Source: Marsupella aquatica
Lineage: Eukaryota; Marchantiophyta
Length of the DNA: 64,000 nucleotides
Reading direction: 5' to 3'
Assembly (NCBI GenBank): GCA_973895155.1
Contig: OZ316898.1
Span: 5,456,001-5,520,000, forward strand
The notes beneath the pieces were generated by a model. It did not search any database. It saw only the letters and a list, made by a program, of their open reading frames with translations, and was not told where the DNA came from. The translations under genes and the position numbers were made by a program. Below are positions 44,101 through 58,060 of the stretch, one piece after another; within the stretch, counting starts at the first letter, position 1, and each line of letters begins with the position of its first letter.

Positions 44101-44664
44101 CGTCCTCGTGTGCTCCCATCCCCACCTTATGCCCTTAAGGTTGTGATTTTTGCCTTTGTATTTATTTGTGAGGGCATTCTGGAGATTTTTGCCTTTGTAT
44201 TTGTCAGCGCATTCTGGGAGCATAATGCCCGGGTCAAGATCTGGTTCACCTCTTTAGGACCTTCTCCTCGGCCTTTACTAGTGTTAGAAAAAAATTGGAA
44301 TCCCTTGGGCCTTGAAGTGATATAATAAGGTCCTGTTTAAGGAGCATAATAACTCCTCCAACTTGAGCTGAACCTTTTGTTTTTTGGGGGCATCATATCC
44401 TATAATGTTCTGAAAACAGGACTTTATTGTATACTTACTGGTCTCCCATTGCAGTCCCTGGCCTTGTTTGGTAGTGTCCCTGTAATTGCAGTGTTTCAGG
44501 AGCATTATGGGCAATAACAACCCCTCCAACTTGAGCTGAAGCTTTTGTTTTTGGGGGGCATCATATCCCTATAATGTTCTCTAAACAGAACTTTACTGTA
44601 GACTTATTTACTGGTCTCCCATTGCAGTCTCCTGGCCTTGTTTGGTAGTGTCCCTGTAATTGCA
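44100..44664 (-). repeat. Dispersed repeat family, copy C, with an internal tandem duplication
   Basis: Read on the minus strand it follows copy A: cattatgctcccagaatgc, then aaatcac; on the plus strand it reads gtgatttttgcctttgta and gggagcataatgccc. The inner part is duplicated: copies 44341-44490 and 44499-44664 share ccaacttgagctgaa, gcatcatatcc, ctggtctcccattgcagtc and ctggccttgtttggtagtgt. A smaller duplication (gatttttgcctttgtattt) is at 44140-44205. Confidence 0.65.
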
Positions 44665-45830
44665 TATCAAAAGCCTACAGCCAGATAAGTATATAGAATA
44701 ACACTCAATGATTTAAAGAATATATCATGGTATATATGGAGTGACAGAGTACACCATTATTATCACATTTTGATGTGCAGTTATCAGGGTGTTGTTTGGT
44801 ACATTCAGGTAGACCTTAGTCAGAGCATCCTTGCCAGTGTTTTTATTTCAGGTGGAGGCAAGTAAGCCAGATGGCGAGCTCCTCATGGAACCCAACAGGA
44901 GATCTGGCGAGTGGGGGTGCTGAATGTTGAGAATCATGTGGCAAACCAGGTAACCTGGCAGTAAGGTGGCTGGCTCTTGCACTTTCCAGGTGGCAAGGAG
45001 GGATTGGTGAATTGAGCTCCCACCAGGTAAGGTTAAACTAAGGCTAGTCAAGGTCGTGCCAGGTAAGTTTATTGGCAATTCTGGCAAACTGAGGTAGGAA
45101 TTGAGGCAATCTGGCAAATTGAGGTGGGAATGGCACATGAGTTTCGCTAAGTGTTCAAAAATGTACCATATGAGTAACCAGATCTGTGACCAAAGAACAT
45201 TAGGGTTTTTTAAACCTAATTTTGAGACTTGTGAGAAAATGTTTCCTTATCTGAACCATTAAAATGACTGTACATTTTGCACTTGGTGTACTGTTTTACA
45301 AAAACGAGACTCCCAAGTTTTTCTGCAAATTTTGAATTAGATATGTATCTTGAATGTTAAAAACATCTGGACATTAACTTCTTCATTTTTAAATCTTGAA
45401 CAGAATTCTTTACTTATGAGACAAGTAAACCCAATAAAATAGGGAGTAAACAGGCCAGACCCAAAGCAGGTCACAGACCAAACGCCACACAAAGCCCAAA
45501 CACATTTAGTCGTGTAAGCAGGCAAAAGGCAAACAGGACAACAGTAAAAGGCCACCAAATCGGCCCCACCAAAAATGACATTCAAGCCTAACCTACTAAA
45601 GACAAAGAACTGCAGAAATGAGGGCTGCACTCATGCCAAAGTGCAAGGAGAGACCCCATAAGAACCAACATCTGACCAACTGAACTTCAGCAAAAATCCC
45701 TAAACAAAAGGATTCACCAACTGCAAACAGCCAACTACCAACCCAAACCCAAAGCACCATAACAGCAATTGCTGCAAGGTAGGTCAAACATCCATATTAA
45801 TGGAGTGTAATCCACTATAGAAGGACCTTC
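44665..45830. other. Spacer, no gene recognised
   Basis: Direct repeats of the words aggtaagtt/ctggcaa and gggaattg occur around 44940-45140. No coding family is seen; the minus frame 45337-45630 is AT-rich and hydrophobic by composition. Confidence 0.4.
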
Positions 45831-46800
45831 TACAATATGGTACAGGCAATTGTCCCAACCAAAATCCTGGTTCATCCTCCCGGCCAACTCCTGTCTACCA
45901 CTACCATACAATTAGACTTCAAGCACCCCAGACATTGATTCCAGGTAATCTTCATACATAATTGGAGTTCTCTCCAAATTTTGGTCTGTATCCCCACCAC
46001 AGTAATTTTCACCTTCTCTTTTTCCAGAGAGCAACAAGCCTTCCATAACTGCCAATTTGTTAAACCTCTAAAATGTGAACACCCTCATTATTGCTAGACA
46101 AAGGCACACCCATGATCACATGGACCGCAGTAAAGAAAAAAGGAAACATAAGAACCAATCCGCCCACTGCATCACTTTCAAAATCCACTGCCAGATCCAT
46201 AAATTGCAATTTTGGACAACTCCACTAATAGTGAAAGAAGTCGTCATGTACACAAGCATGTGGGCAAGCATGTACATTCAGATCAGAGCACCCACACCGC
46301 CACTCTGCATCACTTCTAGAAAAAGGTATAACAATGCCTGGCATATTAAGAATAAATTGACCAACCTTCATCTCCCAAAATTGTTTCCAGATATTCAGAC
46401 CTCCAAATAATCTGATCAGTTGGGACTGCTCTCAGCTCCATCTGCTATTTCTGCACCCCAGCCACCATATCTACCTTGTCCCAATTCTGAAGTAAATCCA
46501 GATACTGGTCGTTGAAGTGTGAAAGAAGCCTTTCCCATCCTTCCACAAGAGTTGAGTTGAATCCCCAACACTTATGTGTGAGCCAGGTTTTAACTTTCCC
46601 AGTAACCATAGTGTGTAACACCAATCCAATCAGAGGAACCAGAATTGAAACCACTTTATGCATCTCACCGTTATGTAAAACAAAAGTTCCACTTACTAGG
46701 AATCTGGTAAATCTCTCCTGACATCCAAAAATCCTTCACCTCTGTATTTAGGACCAGAATTTCCCACACCAAATGACCATCCTGAATTGGTTTCATTTGC
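45830..46800 (-). mobile_element. Possible decayed LINE remnant
   Basis: On the minus strand broken frames resemble the end of a plant LINE reverse transcriptase reading frame. One stretch (46663-46445) reads GKVKTWLTHKCWGFNSTLVEGWERL. Further on, a Cys/His cluster around 46310-46180 ends in WSCPKLQ, similar to the terminal zinc-binding zf-RVT pattern. Several stops interrupt it. No YADD or endonuclease motif is visible, so the call is weak. Confidence 0.25.
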
Positions 46801-48040
46801 CCAAATTGGAACCTTGAACTAGACATAAGGCCCAAATAAGCTCAATGTCCCCTGGTTTGCACTCCAACACTAACCATCTCTTCCAATGACTTAGGATTCA
46901 TTACCATCACCCAAACTCACATGTTCAGACCCAACAAACACATGTGTCTTTCCTGATTGGATGTACATCCCACTGCCCAATCACCACATGATTTCGGACC
47001 CCCATGGGAAGTTCCTTCCAAAATGCTTGGATGCATGTGCACCCACATCGATCAGCATGATTTGTCGCAAACAAGAACCGCTAGTCATACAAGAAGAACC
47101 AAATTTGACTATTCATGTTTGAGGCAAGGCAAAGTAAAACAGTTAAACTATCATGTAATTGTAAATACAATAGAAAACTGAAAAGTAACATTTCAAGTAC
47201 CCTTTGGCAACTATGGATAGAGGAGTAACAAGCAAAGGTAAGAAACACCATAACTACTATGGGTAGTGGAATAGCAAGGGACTCTACGACCTTAGTTTCA
47301 ACTTCTTTGGACAAAGTAATATTTTGCATGCACTATATGGAATGTTACATGTATTGTATAGACTTAGACGTACTAAGGGAAATCTAACCTTTTGCATGGA
47401 CAATTACCCTAGGTATTACCATGAATGTACTCCAATGTTTTTCAATGAAATTGTACTAACTACCTTTAAAATTCACTTCATTTAGAATCCTTCATTTAAT
47501 CTTTGTCCTCTCATCTATTTATTCCAATGTGCAAACTCTTCATGGCTCCAAATAGTCCAATAAAACCAGCTTACATAACCAAGTTAGGGGTCTTCAAACT
47601 AATTGCTAAATCAAGGGAGACCAAGTACGTACAATGGTAGCCTCAACACTGACTGAATGATAGCCGGCACCAAAAACATCAGGAGAGACTTCACTTTATT
47701 CCATGGGCGACAAATCCCTTTCCACAAAAAAGATCCACCTGACGGTAGGGTACAACACTTGTTGACTACCATGAGTAATGATCACACCCCAGGCATTTAT
47801 GTACCAACAGCTCCCGAATCCAAGATTATAACAAATCTGTAGAGGATGATCCCCGTTCCAAATCTAACACTATAATACGCAATCCCGCCCATTTGGCCAC
47901 TTTCGTCCGTCGTCCCATTACGAATTCAAATTTCAGCGGGAATCAATCTTAGCCGTCAGATACAAGCATCTCATTTTTTGTAGCCGTACGATCGTGAAAC
48001 GAGGCATGCACCAGATTGAATGAGGCACTCAGGCACGCGC
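46800..48040. other. AT-rich spacer, no gene recognised
   Basis: No family, repeat or RNA gene is identified in any frame. Confidence 0.4.
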
Positions 48041-48250
48041 AGCCCCCTCCATAGGGCTTCGCGCCCCTCCTGGCCCCGACACCCCTGCTCCCCGTCCGTG
48101 GCGAATGAAGGAGGCACGAGCCTCGCTCACCCCCTCCATAGGGCTTTGTGCCCTCCAGCCTCGCTCACCCCCCTCCATAGGGCTTCGTGCCCTCCAGCCT
48201 CGCTCGCCCCCCTCCATAGGGCTTCGCGGCCTCCTGCCTCGCTCGCCCCC
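48040..48250. repeat. Tandem repeat, four units, mostly 39-40 bp
   Basis: The word ccctccatagggctt recurs at about 48044, 48132, 48171 and 48210, each followed by gccctccagcctcgctc or a variant. Spacing between the last three is 39 bp; between the first two it is larger because of an insertion. Open frames here are repeat translations. Confidence 0.88.
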
Positions 48251-48814
48251 CAAACATGCGATTGATTGCTCGAGAAGTGAGAAGAAAACTTTCTTTCGAG
48301 GCATACATCAGATTCTCCCTATGGGACCGGCCCTCCTTGCACAGTGCAACGCTCTGGCATAGGGCTCGTAGGAAACATAATAAACCAAGCCTGCTGCCAA
48401 CCCAGCCACCTGATGTTCAATTGCAATCAACCCCACTCCGCATTCAGGAATGAAACTCAATCTTGAGGCTCATTAAGAGCCTCCGTCCCACCTCCGTACA
48501 CAGCTGCCTGCATCTCAGGGGGGGGGGCACTTCCATGGAAGTGGCACATCACGTGCAACAAAGTCGGGAACAAAGTATAGACCCATTTTAATGTGTGTGA
48601 CGAAAGACTTCCAAAGTTTTGTGGAAGAACACATACGGCATGTTTTCTTGACTGGTCGGCTTTAAAGAACACATAGACCTATTTAATTGAAAAAATACTA
48701 TCTTTCTTAAATTTTTTTAGGGGTTTTTAGTAAAACATGACAAAATTTAAAGAAAGAAAGGGTTTGCAAAAAAATATTGTCACTTATAAATTAGGGGGGT
48801 CAAACCCTAAAGCG

Positions 48815-49035
48815 TCACACCGATGTATGGCCCTCCATATAGTCACCCCCCCGAGGCCCACATACGCTATCGGGCAAGTCCAAATGTTTTTGATATGTCA
48901 ATAGAGTATGAATAAACACCACTTTTAGGTGGGGTGAATGACAAAAGCTATATCTGCACCAACAGGATTCAAACTTGAGACCTCCTTGACCCCAGTGAGT
49001 TACTCTACCATGCAGCCTTGGGGCAGCTTGTGACA
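48815..49035 (-). mobile_element. tRNA-derived SINE-like element
   Basis: On the minus strand, starting near 49030, the sequence reads gctgcatggtagagtaactc, then caagtttgaatcctg. These resemble the A box (tggtagagtaactcactgg) and B box (gtttgaatcc) of a tRNA at about the right spacing. A non-tRNA body follows to about 48815. The cloverleaf is incomplete, so it is not a functional tRNA. Confidence 0.45.
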
Positions 49036-50800
49036 AAGAGGAATTGCACCCAGTACTTAAACTGATAACAATGTCAGGAACAGTAGGCAGTGGGCAGCTA
49101 GGTAGTGCTAATCAATGCTAATCGCATTGATTAGCCTTAATATTGCTTTTCATCCTTAATCATTTCACCTTCTATCTTATTCATGGAGAGAGTCAGGAAA
49201 TTAATACTATGCATTCAGTGGGGAAATATCTTGCTCAGCCCAAAGAAAGTTGATCAGCACCATCTTAGTTAATAGCATGTAGCTCAAGATCAGACCCACA
49301 CCAGAGAGTAAGGGTGAACCAGAAACCCCATCAAATAATGGTTTACCACCAAGAACCTCTGAAGGATTGTGGTCTCAACCTAGCCTAGATCAGCTTATTT
49401 TCCAGTAACATCTTTAACAACTGCAGTATCTTGACAGTATCTATCCTTTCCGCCCCAAAGAGGAAGCCCAGAACCTTAGAGTAGTTCCCCAGACCTTCCC
49501 AATGCCAACAAAGATCCAACAGCTCACTTGGTATCAGATTATTGCTCAGCAGAATTGCAGTGAGTCGCTTCCTCCCAATTGCACTCCAATCCCCATGCCG
49601 TTGCAAAAACCTCAAAAACTTCCTGACAGTTGTTGATATTCTCTCTCTCCCCCCTTAATATCAGAATAGAACTCCTGAGCAAGATGCAACCAGCTTTATG
49701 AAGTTGGCCTCCCTTATGAACCTCTCTTTAGTTTGACTTGAAGTTTGGGGAGTTTGATCATGCTAGAGCCAAAGTGTCCAATGATGCTCTCAACCCCTTA
49801 ATCTCAGTTGTTTGTCACAATGGATAAGCAAAATATATGCAATGATTGATCATCAATACCATCATTCACCTACAAATTTCCAGATTATATCCCTTAAACA
49901 TATGATCATCATAGGTTAAGATCACTAGTCTATGTGTCAATTTTGTGTTGGAAGTTCTTGCATGATATGACTTGGTTTCTTTCACAAGTGATGCAGAGGA
50001 TTTCTGATAATTAATATTAGTCAGGCGAAAAAGAAAGAACCTTACTAAAAAATGCTTTTGGTAAATCACATTGGACCTTTTTTCCTCTCATTCGCTGAGG
50101 GGGAAAAAAACCCTGGCAAGCACTCTTTGCATGGTAATATGGATATGGCATGCATGGCAGGGCGCAGGGTAGGTCACGGCAGGGTACGGGAAAGGCAAGG
50201 CAGGGTGACACTGTCACTTACAGTAGGTCTGGCGTAAGATTCGTCAGTGTGTAGATCCGTATCATCCCTGCGTAGATCGTGGCCGTTAGAGGCGGACTAC
50301 TTTCTTGTACAACCGTACCTTTTCGAGTACAGATTCTACAGCAGGGTGGGGCCTGGCTTTCATACGGTATTAAAATACTCTACAGTACGTGGGTATACGG
50401 TACCTGTTTACGAACATTCCCTTTACACCTTTACGAACACCCTTCAGTGTAATATGGTATGGTTTCTGGACACCCTCACTCACATAGAGAGTATTGTGTT
50501 TTTCATCTTTTGGTGCTGTTGCCGGTTGACTCCTATTCATTTAGGCATAGATTATTTTTCATTAAAATTCACCGTATATAGTATGGTTTACATACTGCCT
50601 GCATTATACAAAGGAGTATCCTCCAATTCTAAGGACTTGTGACCCTCCCTTGACAATTCAGTGTTTCATTCGGAAGCTTGACCTTCACCGTAAGCTAAGG
50701 GCACCTATTATTCGCTCATAATACTTAATTCACTGTGATTTTTCCCCTTGTGATTTCAAGGAGACTAATATACTGTCAAGTTTTTGTACTACTTATTCAA
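49036..50800. other. Spacer, no gene recognised
   Basis: Short ggcagggt repeats occur at 50150-50215. Frame 50247-50642 (+, 131 codons) has no family resemblance. Confidence 0.4.
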
Positions 50801-50804
50801 AAAA

Positions 50805-50960
50805 TTCTTCAACAAATTTACTAAAATTAGTAAAAATTAAAATCTCTTAGGCCTTTAAAAATATGAAGGTCTTGTTTCCGATGCAATGTTTTCATAGTAG
50901 CCACTTAAAACTGGAGTAGAAGCTCTCGGTTTGTTTTGGGCATTATACCACATAAGGAGA
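50805..50960 (-). repeat. Dispersed repeat family, copy D (partial)
   Basis: On the plus strand it reads aaaatctcttaggcct, aaggtcttgttt, gtagccacttaaaactgg, gaagctctc and gggcattatacc. This is the reverse complement order of the left half of copy A. Confidence 0.6.
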
Positions 50961-53600
50961 TGTAAACAGAACATTAGTATATGTGTAGGTGCAGGGACAT
51001 GGAGTGGTTGAATTGTTCAGAAATGCACAATGTCACGTGAGGAGTGGATGTAACTACCTTGGAAATCTGCACCACCTAGAATTTAGCAGCTTCTGCCCAA
51101 CATGACCATTTCTATGGTTCTGCACAAATGATGAAGTGCCGACTTTTTTACTCGGTACTGTCGTCAGGTTGTAGTTGTCTACTCGTTCCCACACTGACTG
51201 TCTCGTGTGTTTTGTCAGATCGCCCACCTCAATGTGTTCGTCCCCATCCAGTTGAAGGGCTGCCGGAGACTGCCCCAGCGTCATTTACATGACGTCAACT
51301 GGAAGGGCTGGCGAAACAGCGGCGATTGGAGAGGACATCATCACTCTATTATAAGTATTGTAACTTTAGTGAAGATGTGCAACAGGACGAGATGCAGGAT
51401 TGGGATACGGAATTTAAGAAACTTTTCATGTTATGAGTGTTGTAACTTGAGTGAAGAATGTGCAACAGGACGAGATGCAGGACTGAGATACGGAATTTTA
51501 AGAAACGTTTGACATTGTAATGACACGTTGATAGTTCGTTCGCAACATTGGCAGTTGAAAGTGTGCAACATATGGTCTAAAGTAGCTCCCGATCCTCTGA
51601 GTTGAGAGCCTCTCGAGAAGGATTCCCGTGCACAGTAAGTTTGGCTAATGGGTAATAGCAGCGTAGCTTGGATATTTTTTAGTGAATGGTGTAAATCTGC
51701 TGAAACCGTAGTTCATTATTAAACTAAAATCTTTGGGTTTCTCTGCACTACAAGCATGATAGCTGATTTTCTGTCTTCTTAGAGGGGTGAATGTTTACAG
51801 AGAATGCTGGTTCGTTCCCTGGAGCCAATTCTGCATCTCGCTGTGGTTTCATCGGTAAGCACATTCTTAGGTTTAATTGCTTAGCATCGAGCTTGGGCAT
51901 GACCTGTGTGTCGGTATCTCCATTCTGACTTTGTGCCCGGTCTTTGCTGAAGTTGGCTGTAATCATGCTCCAAATCGAGAATTCGTGAAAAGGGGGGTGA
52001 GTCGTTTCACCAGCCCCCGAACAGCGCTGAACATGCATCAGGGTGGGAATGAGGAATCCAGCAATAAACAGATTGGACTCCCTGCGATTCACTAGAGCCC
52101 TTTACAGAGTAATTTTGGGATGGATTTCGCGATGCTTGAAAAATTGGGAATTCATTGCCAGTAGTTGAACCTTAGTTAGCAAGCTCTTGTTTTAAACCCT
52201 CACTGACAACAAAACCTTCTATAGCCACAGTAGAACAAATTTTATATATAATCAAGCCAGGTCATATCCGCGACGAAAATCTGCATCAGACCCAGTCTTA
52301 AGGACAAACTCGGAATGAGATTTGGATCACTGCAAGAAGGTTTCTTCCAAGGAGAGACTCATCGATCCGAAGACATTTGGGCTGATGACAACTTACTGAA
52401 CAGCGGACTCTTACTGTAGTCCACATTGGGATATACTCCATCGTTTGAATGAGCATCTCCACCTGTATTAACCGTAATCTACTACGAATATCTGAAATGG
52501 ACCAAAATCTCATGCCTTTATGATAGATTTTGAAGACCGTTTACTGGAATTAAATTCTGGTACTAAAACTCCAGTGAAGCGATTGTGTAAAGCGAGTAAT
52601 GACTTCCCTGCCTTAGCAATGACGCTCAAACCAGATTGTGAGCGAAAGCAGTTTACACAACCTCAGGGGCTTTATCCCATTCATCTGTGGTTGCCAATAA
52701 TTTTGGATCAAAGGTCACAGCATGGATATATCTGTGAAACCATGAACTCAACATTTTTTATCGTACCACAAATCAACCCTGCATTTCGTATACTAAAAGC
52801 TCGATCGATAAACATTGAGATCCCTAAGCCACCAGTTCCTTTGCAAAAGCTTCGATCTGGATGTTGCATTCTTGGGCAGAAACAATACTGAAATCTGCTC
52901 GCTGTCCCTAAATCACTATCAATCAATCTCTAAGAGTAGTGCCGAACCCTTTGGATTGTGGTTTCATGCTCGAGACTTCTTCCCCTTTTTCTAGAGATTC
53001 AACTTGAACGTTGTTCCTGTGTTTCACGTGGATGTGTACAGTAGCAAAGCATGAATTGCTCGGACAAATGTCGGCATAGCTAGCATCCAAGTAGCTGACA
53101 GTACGGTGGGAAACCGACCTCGATTTAACTTCTACTTTATTTCAGTACCACTGTCTATGTTCTCCGTTTCCCATTTTGTTCTTTGTTCGCCCCTACACTA
53201 TTTGGAACAGCTCCTCGGTTCCTCCTGAACCCGGACATAGTGTAGATTGCCGAGTACTTTTGATTGACGTGCGGGGCTAATGTTACTTATTCCTGCTGGG
53301 ATCATAAGAAAACACTTGGGTCCCCTACTACTTGCAAAACTAATAAACCTCTTCCTCACAAAATTGAGATGCTCAAGTGAAGCCAGTCACATTGTTTTCC
53401 CAAAAGATGCTGCCAGAGTAAGAGGCTTCAGTTGAGGAATCAGTCAGTTCTTCATTCTTGAACACCGTCAGGGGGATTGTAAAATCAGCCCCGTTAATGG
53501 TCTTCTGTTTCTCTGCAAAGCGCGTCCTGATGGCATGAGTAACTATCTTTCGTCTGTGGGTAAAGCGGAGGACATGCCCGAGTGTTTGGTTAAACCGTGG
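50961..53600. other. Spacer, no gene recognised
   Basis: Contains the 83-bp duplication at 51350-51510. A 123-codon frame at 52520-52891 (+), starting MIDFEDRLLELN, is the only frame with protein-like composition; it matches no family I know and may be chance or one exon of an unrecognised gene. Confidence 0.35.
51350..51512. repeat. Tandem duplication, 2 x about 83 bp
   Basis: Shared words: tgtaactt(t/g)agtgaag, tgtgcaacaggacgagatgc, gatacggaattt and taagaaac. The second copy has small indels. Confidence 0.88.
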
Positions 53601-55740
53601 ACAGGAGACCGAGGGGCAAAGTAGTGTTCTTTGTTCTCCGTCATTTTGTCTCTCCTACGCATCCAGATTACAGTAAACGTCTATCCTCATGTACTGACAG
53701 CCAGGGACATGACCATGCTCTGGTGCTGATCAACATAGTACTTTCATCATTTGAGTTACTTACAAATTCTTTTCGCTCTTCTCTCGGATGGAGCACATAA
53801 ATTCTATTTGCCTCGTTCAGTAAAGAATGTCTCGTGAGCATTTTCTTTTCAGCAGAGTGTTTAAAGCAATTGACAAGTAACCCCAGAAGAATGCCTTTTA
53901 CTTATTTCCCTTCACAACCACGATTTCTCTGTGGCTTCGGTCCAAACAGGCTCCAAATTTATAACCTAGGAAGTTCCTGCAGTACCTTGCGCATGTCCAT
54001 ATATGACCGTTCATGAGGGCATCACCATGTCACTGCGTTAGTCTAGCTCTCCTATCCCTGGCTATATATCCAGTCTGCGCAGGGGATAAGTGGCATTCTC
54101 ATCCTTTTAGTTTGAAGTACTTGGTGTCATTTCAATGCGGAAGACGAGCAAACAATTGGTTGGCATTCAGACTAGATAAGCTGCCAAGGTCCAAATCGCC
54201 TTGGTATAATGAGCTTTAGTGCGGAACTGGATATTTCAACATGCCATTCGGTTTGTGGAAATTCAATCGGGACATGTCCATGAAACTTCAATTGTGAAAG
54301 GCGTTATCTCTGTTTCGAAAATAAGTTGGCGATAAATAGCGTGTATACTGGATTGGATCAAGTCGAGCTATTTTAATAAAGCCATGCCGCGTTTCTGTTC
54401 CCCCCTCATGAAAGACTTCCTAACGACACAGAAGCTTTCTGAGCCATCTTATGACACCACGAGATGTGATTACTTTGAAGTCTTTCAAATTAGAGTTAGC
54501 ATAGATTGTTGGCATAATTGCAAACAGAGAGGATTTCCAGAGAATCACAAGAAAGTAGTCATAAATGGAGAATAGACAAGCAAATTTCTACCATCTCATT
54601 ACATTTGAACTGTTTAATTTCGATCAACTGAATTGCCCATAAATTGCGTTGTAAACAATTTACGAAACACCGAGAAGATTTCCACCATCTCATGAACACC
54701 ACGGGAGCTGTTTACATTTATCACCCTGAACGTAGACACTAGTTTCAAACGAGCTCAGGTGGCATGGAAAGTTGCTTTCAACGAGTTATTAAGATTGCCC
54801 TAGAATTGACACCAGTAGTTGTGATAGTCTTGAGTTCTCAGGATTGGAGCTGTGAGAGTTTTCTGAGAAAGCCTGAAGGAGGCATGAATGTCGGGCACCA
54901 TGAACTCTGGCAAAGAAGGCCTGTACACATTTCTAAACATTCGAGAATAACTTAAAAATGAAAGCCCGACATTCGATGGCTCCCTTCCCATAGTTTCTTG
55001 AGGATCACTTTCCTGAGTGTGGTAGATCTCGTAGCCAGACTATCCGAAAAACCTGCCCTTGTTCACATATGTGGGCTGCCATAACTTTTTCTCTCTCTAA
55101 ACAGAGTGCCATTGTTGGTGCTCCTGAGTGTAAATGATCTGTTTGATTCCTCTTGTATCCAGGTGAACTGCTGCACGAATGTGTGTTGGTAAACGTGAAG
55201 AATTGAATTCCTGCGCAACGAAGTTTGGACCATTTTTCATTCACGGATTCAGCTGCCAACAATCTGGGTTCTACTCTTAAAAGGGGAATGAACCACCGAT
55301 GGACTGGCCGAAGATTAAAGGGGCCATAAAGGGATCTTCCAGGATTAAACCTTTCGGATGTTGAGACCCTCAAAATAAAACGGAGTATCCAATCATTCAC
55401 GAATCATACTCACTGAATCATACACAGTCTGCAGCTGCTTTAAGACTCCCGGTAGATATTCGAAGATTGGGATCATGTGTAATGGTTGCTAAGTTCCCTG
55501 AGATGGAGTTTGTTGAGTTGTTGGATCAAAATCCTCGGTCTCAAATCAAATCAAGCCGAACTTCAGTAGGGTCTATTCAAGTCATGTAAACGGAAATGAT
55601 AATGACCATCCTACCGCTGGCATTGAGTCCTCAATCCGAGCTCAATGTTTGAGTGGAATGTCACAAGGACTATAAAAAGGGCCACATGATATAAACCATT
55701 TATGCTCTTTCGTGGTGGATGTCATCCAACTATCTCATTA
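53601..55740. other. Spacer, no gene recognised
   Basis: Frames of 60-131 codons occur on both strands without any recognisable motif. No repeats of note. Confidence 0.4.
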
Positions 55741-55784
55741 TACCATGGATGGAAGACAAGAATGCTTTAAGCACTTGATTGGGG

Positions 55785-56070
55785 AATAGTGGTCTATAAG
55801 CTCAGCTGGTCCCAGGGGACTGTGACTTGGAGCCAGCAAGTCCCTGATTCAAGGCCCCTCCTTCACTGGGTGGATGTGTTGGGCCAAGTACCTTACAACT
55901 CTCCTCCTGATACCAGAATTCTGAGAGGTTCTGAGGCTCGCTGGTGCAAGAGTTTGCCGATGTGCAACCCTTGGCCTGTATTGTATGCTAGTAAAGAGAC
56001 TTGCTTGAATACTAAAGTGCATAGCTCCCCCTACCCAGACTCCACATGTGCGGCGTCTAAATACAATATA
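55785..56070 (+). mobile_element. tRNA-derived SINE-like element
   Basis: The left end reads taagctcagctggtccca (A-box-like) and gtccctgattcaaggcccc (B-box-like), about 40 bases apart, as in a tRNA. Then comes a non-tRNA body with ttgggccaagtacc, similar to the TTGGGCC words of plant SINE tails, ending in an A/T-rich tail near 56065. Flanking target-site duplications were not established. Confidence 0.55.
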
Positions 56071-58060
56071 AAATAAACTAATTTACCAGAGAAGTTACGA
56101 CACAAACTTACTCATGCCTGTGCCTACTAAAAGTCTTGGAAATTATCAAGTTGTGCCCTATTGTTTCACTCTATAGATATTGTTTCACTCTATAGAGTAA
56201 GTCATGAATGGAAGAATTTGATCCCAAATAATAGTGTAGATAGATATCTCAAGAGAAAAACTCAAACTTGTTGTGTAGCGTTGCAATCTAAGTGATAGTA
56301 AGTTTGTAATTGAGAAAAGTGGACAGAGACACAAATGGAAACACTACGACTGTTTCCTTGTTCCTTGTTGGGGGAGGTCTTTGCTGGTGTACCCAATGTC
56401 AATGCCTACAGTGTTGCATGACAATTATGTACTGTACGATATACAAGTTTTTGTGGTTGTAAAGTGTTCCTACTACCAGCAAAGCAAAGAATGAAAATCT
56501 AGTCACAAGCTGGGGCACAGTCATCCATACGGATGCACAAGGCATTCACTCCATCATTTGCACACATATAGAAATAAATATAGGCAGCCCTCCCAAAGAA
56601 TAAAAGTTGGAGACAATATCTAGAAGGCAAGAAACCCAATAAGAGGGGAAACCCAAGTAAAGAACCAGGAAGGCCAAAAAATAACACAGCCCAGGAGACC
56701 AAACATATCTATCTATCTGTCATATATCCTCTTTTCTAGGGGGGATGATCATATCATTAATGGTCCACCCAAAACCTTTTGTTCAGATCCGGTTCTCGGA
56801 TTCTTTAATTTACATGTCTCTATAAAAACTTGTATTTTTAACTAAGTTGACATGGATTTAGAGTAAATATAAAGTGGAACTGAATTTAATGCAGTGAGCA
56901 TTTTGGATGTTCGTGATTCATCTGAGCCTAAAAGTTTGGAGAAGATCCCATTCTAGCTTATGACTAGAAGCAAACATGGAATTTCCTTAAAGCATTGAAA
57001 CAGGAAACCAAGAGCCCTGAGGGCACACCAAAAGCATTACATGAAAGCACATTATGCAATTAGGTAGCTATCTCTAAATAAAGAAATCCCTAGCAGTGAA
57101 GCAGGGTGGGAATCCCACTTTGAGCTGAAATTTGCCACTGTTTTGGGTGTTATTACCCCAGTTTCCCACCAAACCACAGAGTTCTCTATTCCCCATCTGA
57201 AAGTTCCCCTTAAATCTAATGAGATCTAATGATCAGGAATAACTCCAGGAAATTGATGGATGAAAAATCCTTAGTATCTACTACTTGACACAAGATGCTA
57301 CTCCCCTAATTTAGAAAATCCTTAAAGATTACCCGAGAGATTACCCTCCACTTGGGTACTAAGCTTAGTAAGTAAGAGCATTTGCAATGGTGACCTGCAT
57401 AGTCCCCCCTTCCCTCCCCCCCATTCCATAGGGCTGCTCCCTGGGCTTTTAGCAACCCAAATTTTAGGCACTGCTTCTCAAACCTGGAAAAGGAATTACG
57501 TTGCATACTAAAGTATTCTTCTAAGCATCTTGATGTAAAGAGTGATGTGTGAGATTGTAAATGAAATATAGATAAATCATTTATGGAGGTGAAAGTATTA
57601 CGTTTGAGGGGCGTCAACCTAATAGAGTAATAGGCCTTAGGGAGGTGTCGGATAACCTAGCCGGAGACCTGAGTGGATACCCCAATGATTGAAATGACCT
57701 GGGAAAGTGATCCATATCATGTTGAATTGTTCTTTAGGAGATCGGTAACAAAATACTACTGACAGCAGGTCATTAACTAATCTCTATTCATTGGTCACAA
57801 TATACTTCAGCAGCTTCTTAACCAATTTCTGGACGATTCAAAAAGGAAAAAAACCTAGAATGGAATAAGAAATCGGTAATAAACCTCTCTTTGCAGATTA
57901 TTGTAGCAAAACGTTTTAGGCTGGAGATGTGACTGAGGCAATACAGTTTCTCTGGGTTTTCGGTGTCAACGAACCCTCATTTCGGAGGAGATCGATAACA
58001 AAAGCTCTCTGGTAGATGGTGGCAAAACTTTCCACGAGAATATGGATCCTAAAACGTTAA
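56071..58060. other. AT-rich spacer, no gene recognised
   Basis: A perfect short duplication (attgtttcactctatag, 2 copies) is at 56159-56196. From 57735 to 58030 a degenerate word gagatcg(g/a)taacaaaa recurs three times. No gene. Confidence 0.4.

Noticed and set aside
43603-44223. 206-codon minus-strand frame
   Set aside because: Low-complexity GA/CT-rich leader DNA upstream of the membrane-protein gene; Ser/Pro/Arg-rich with no motif.
55785-55860. Functional tRNA gene
   Set aside because: A and B boxes are present but the acceptor stem and anticodon arm do not pair convincingly; a SINE head fits better.
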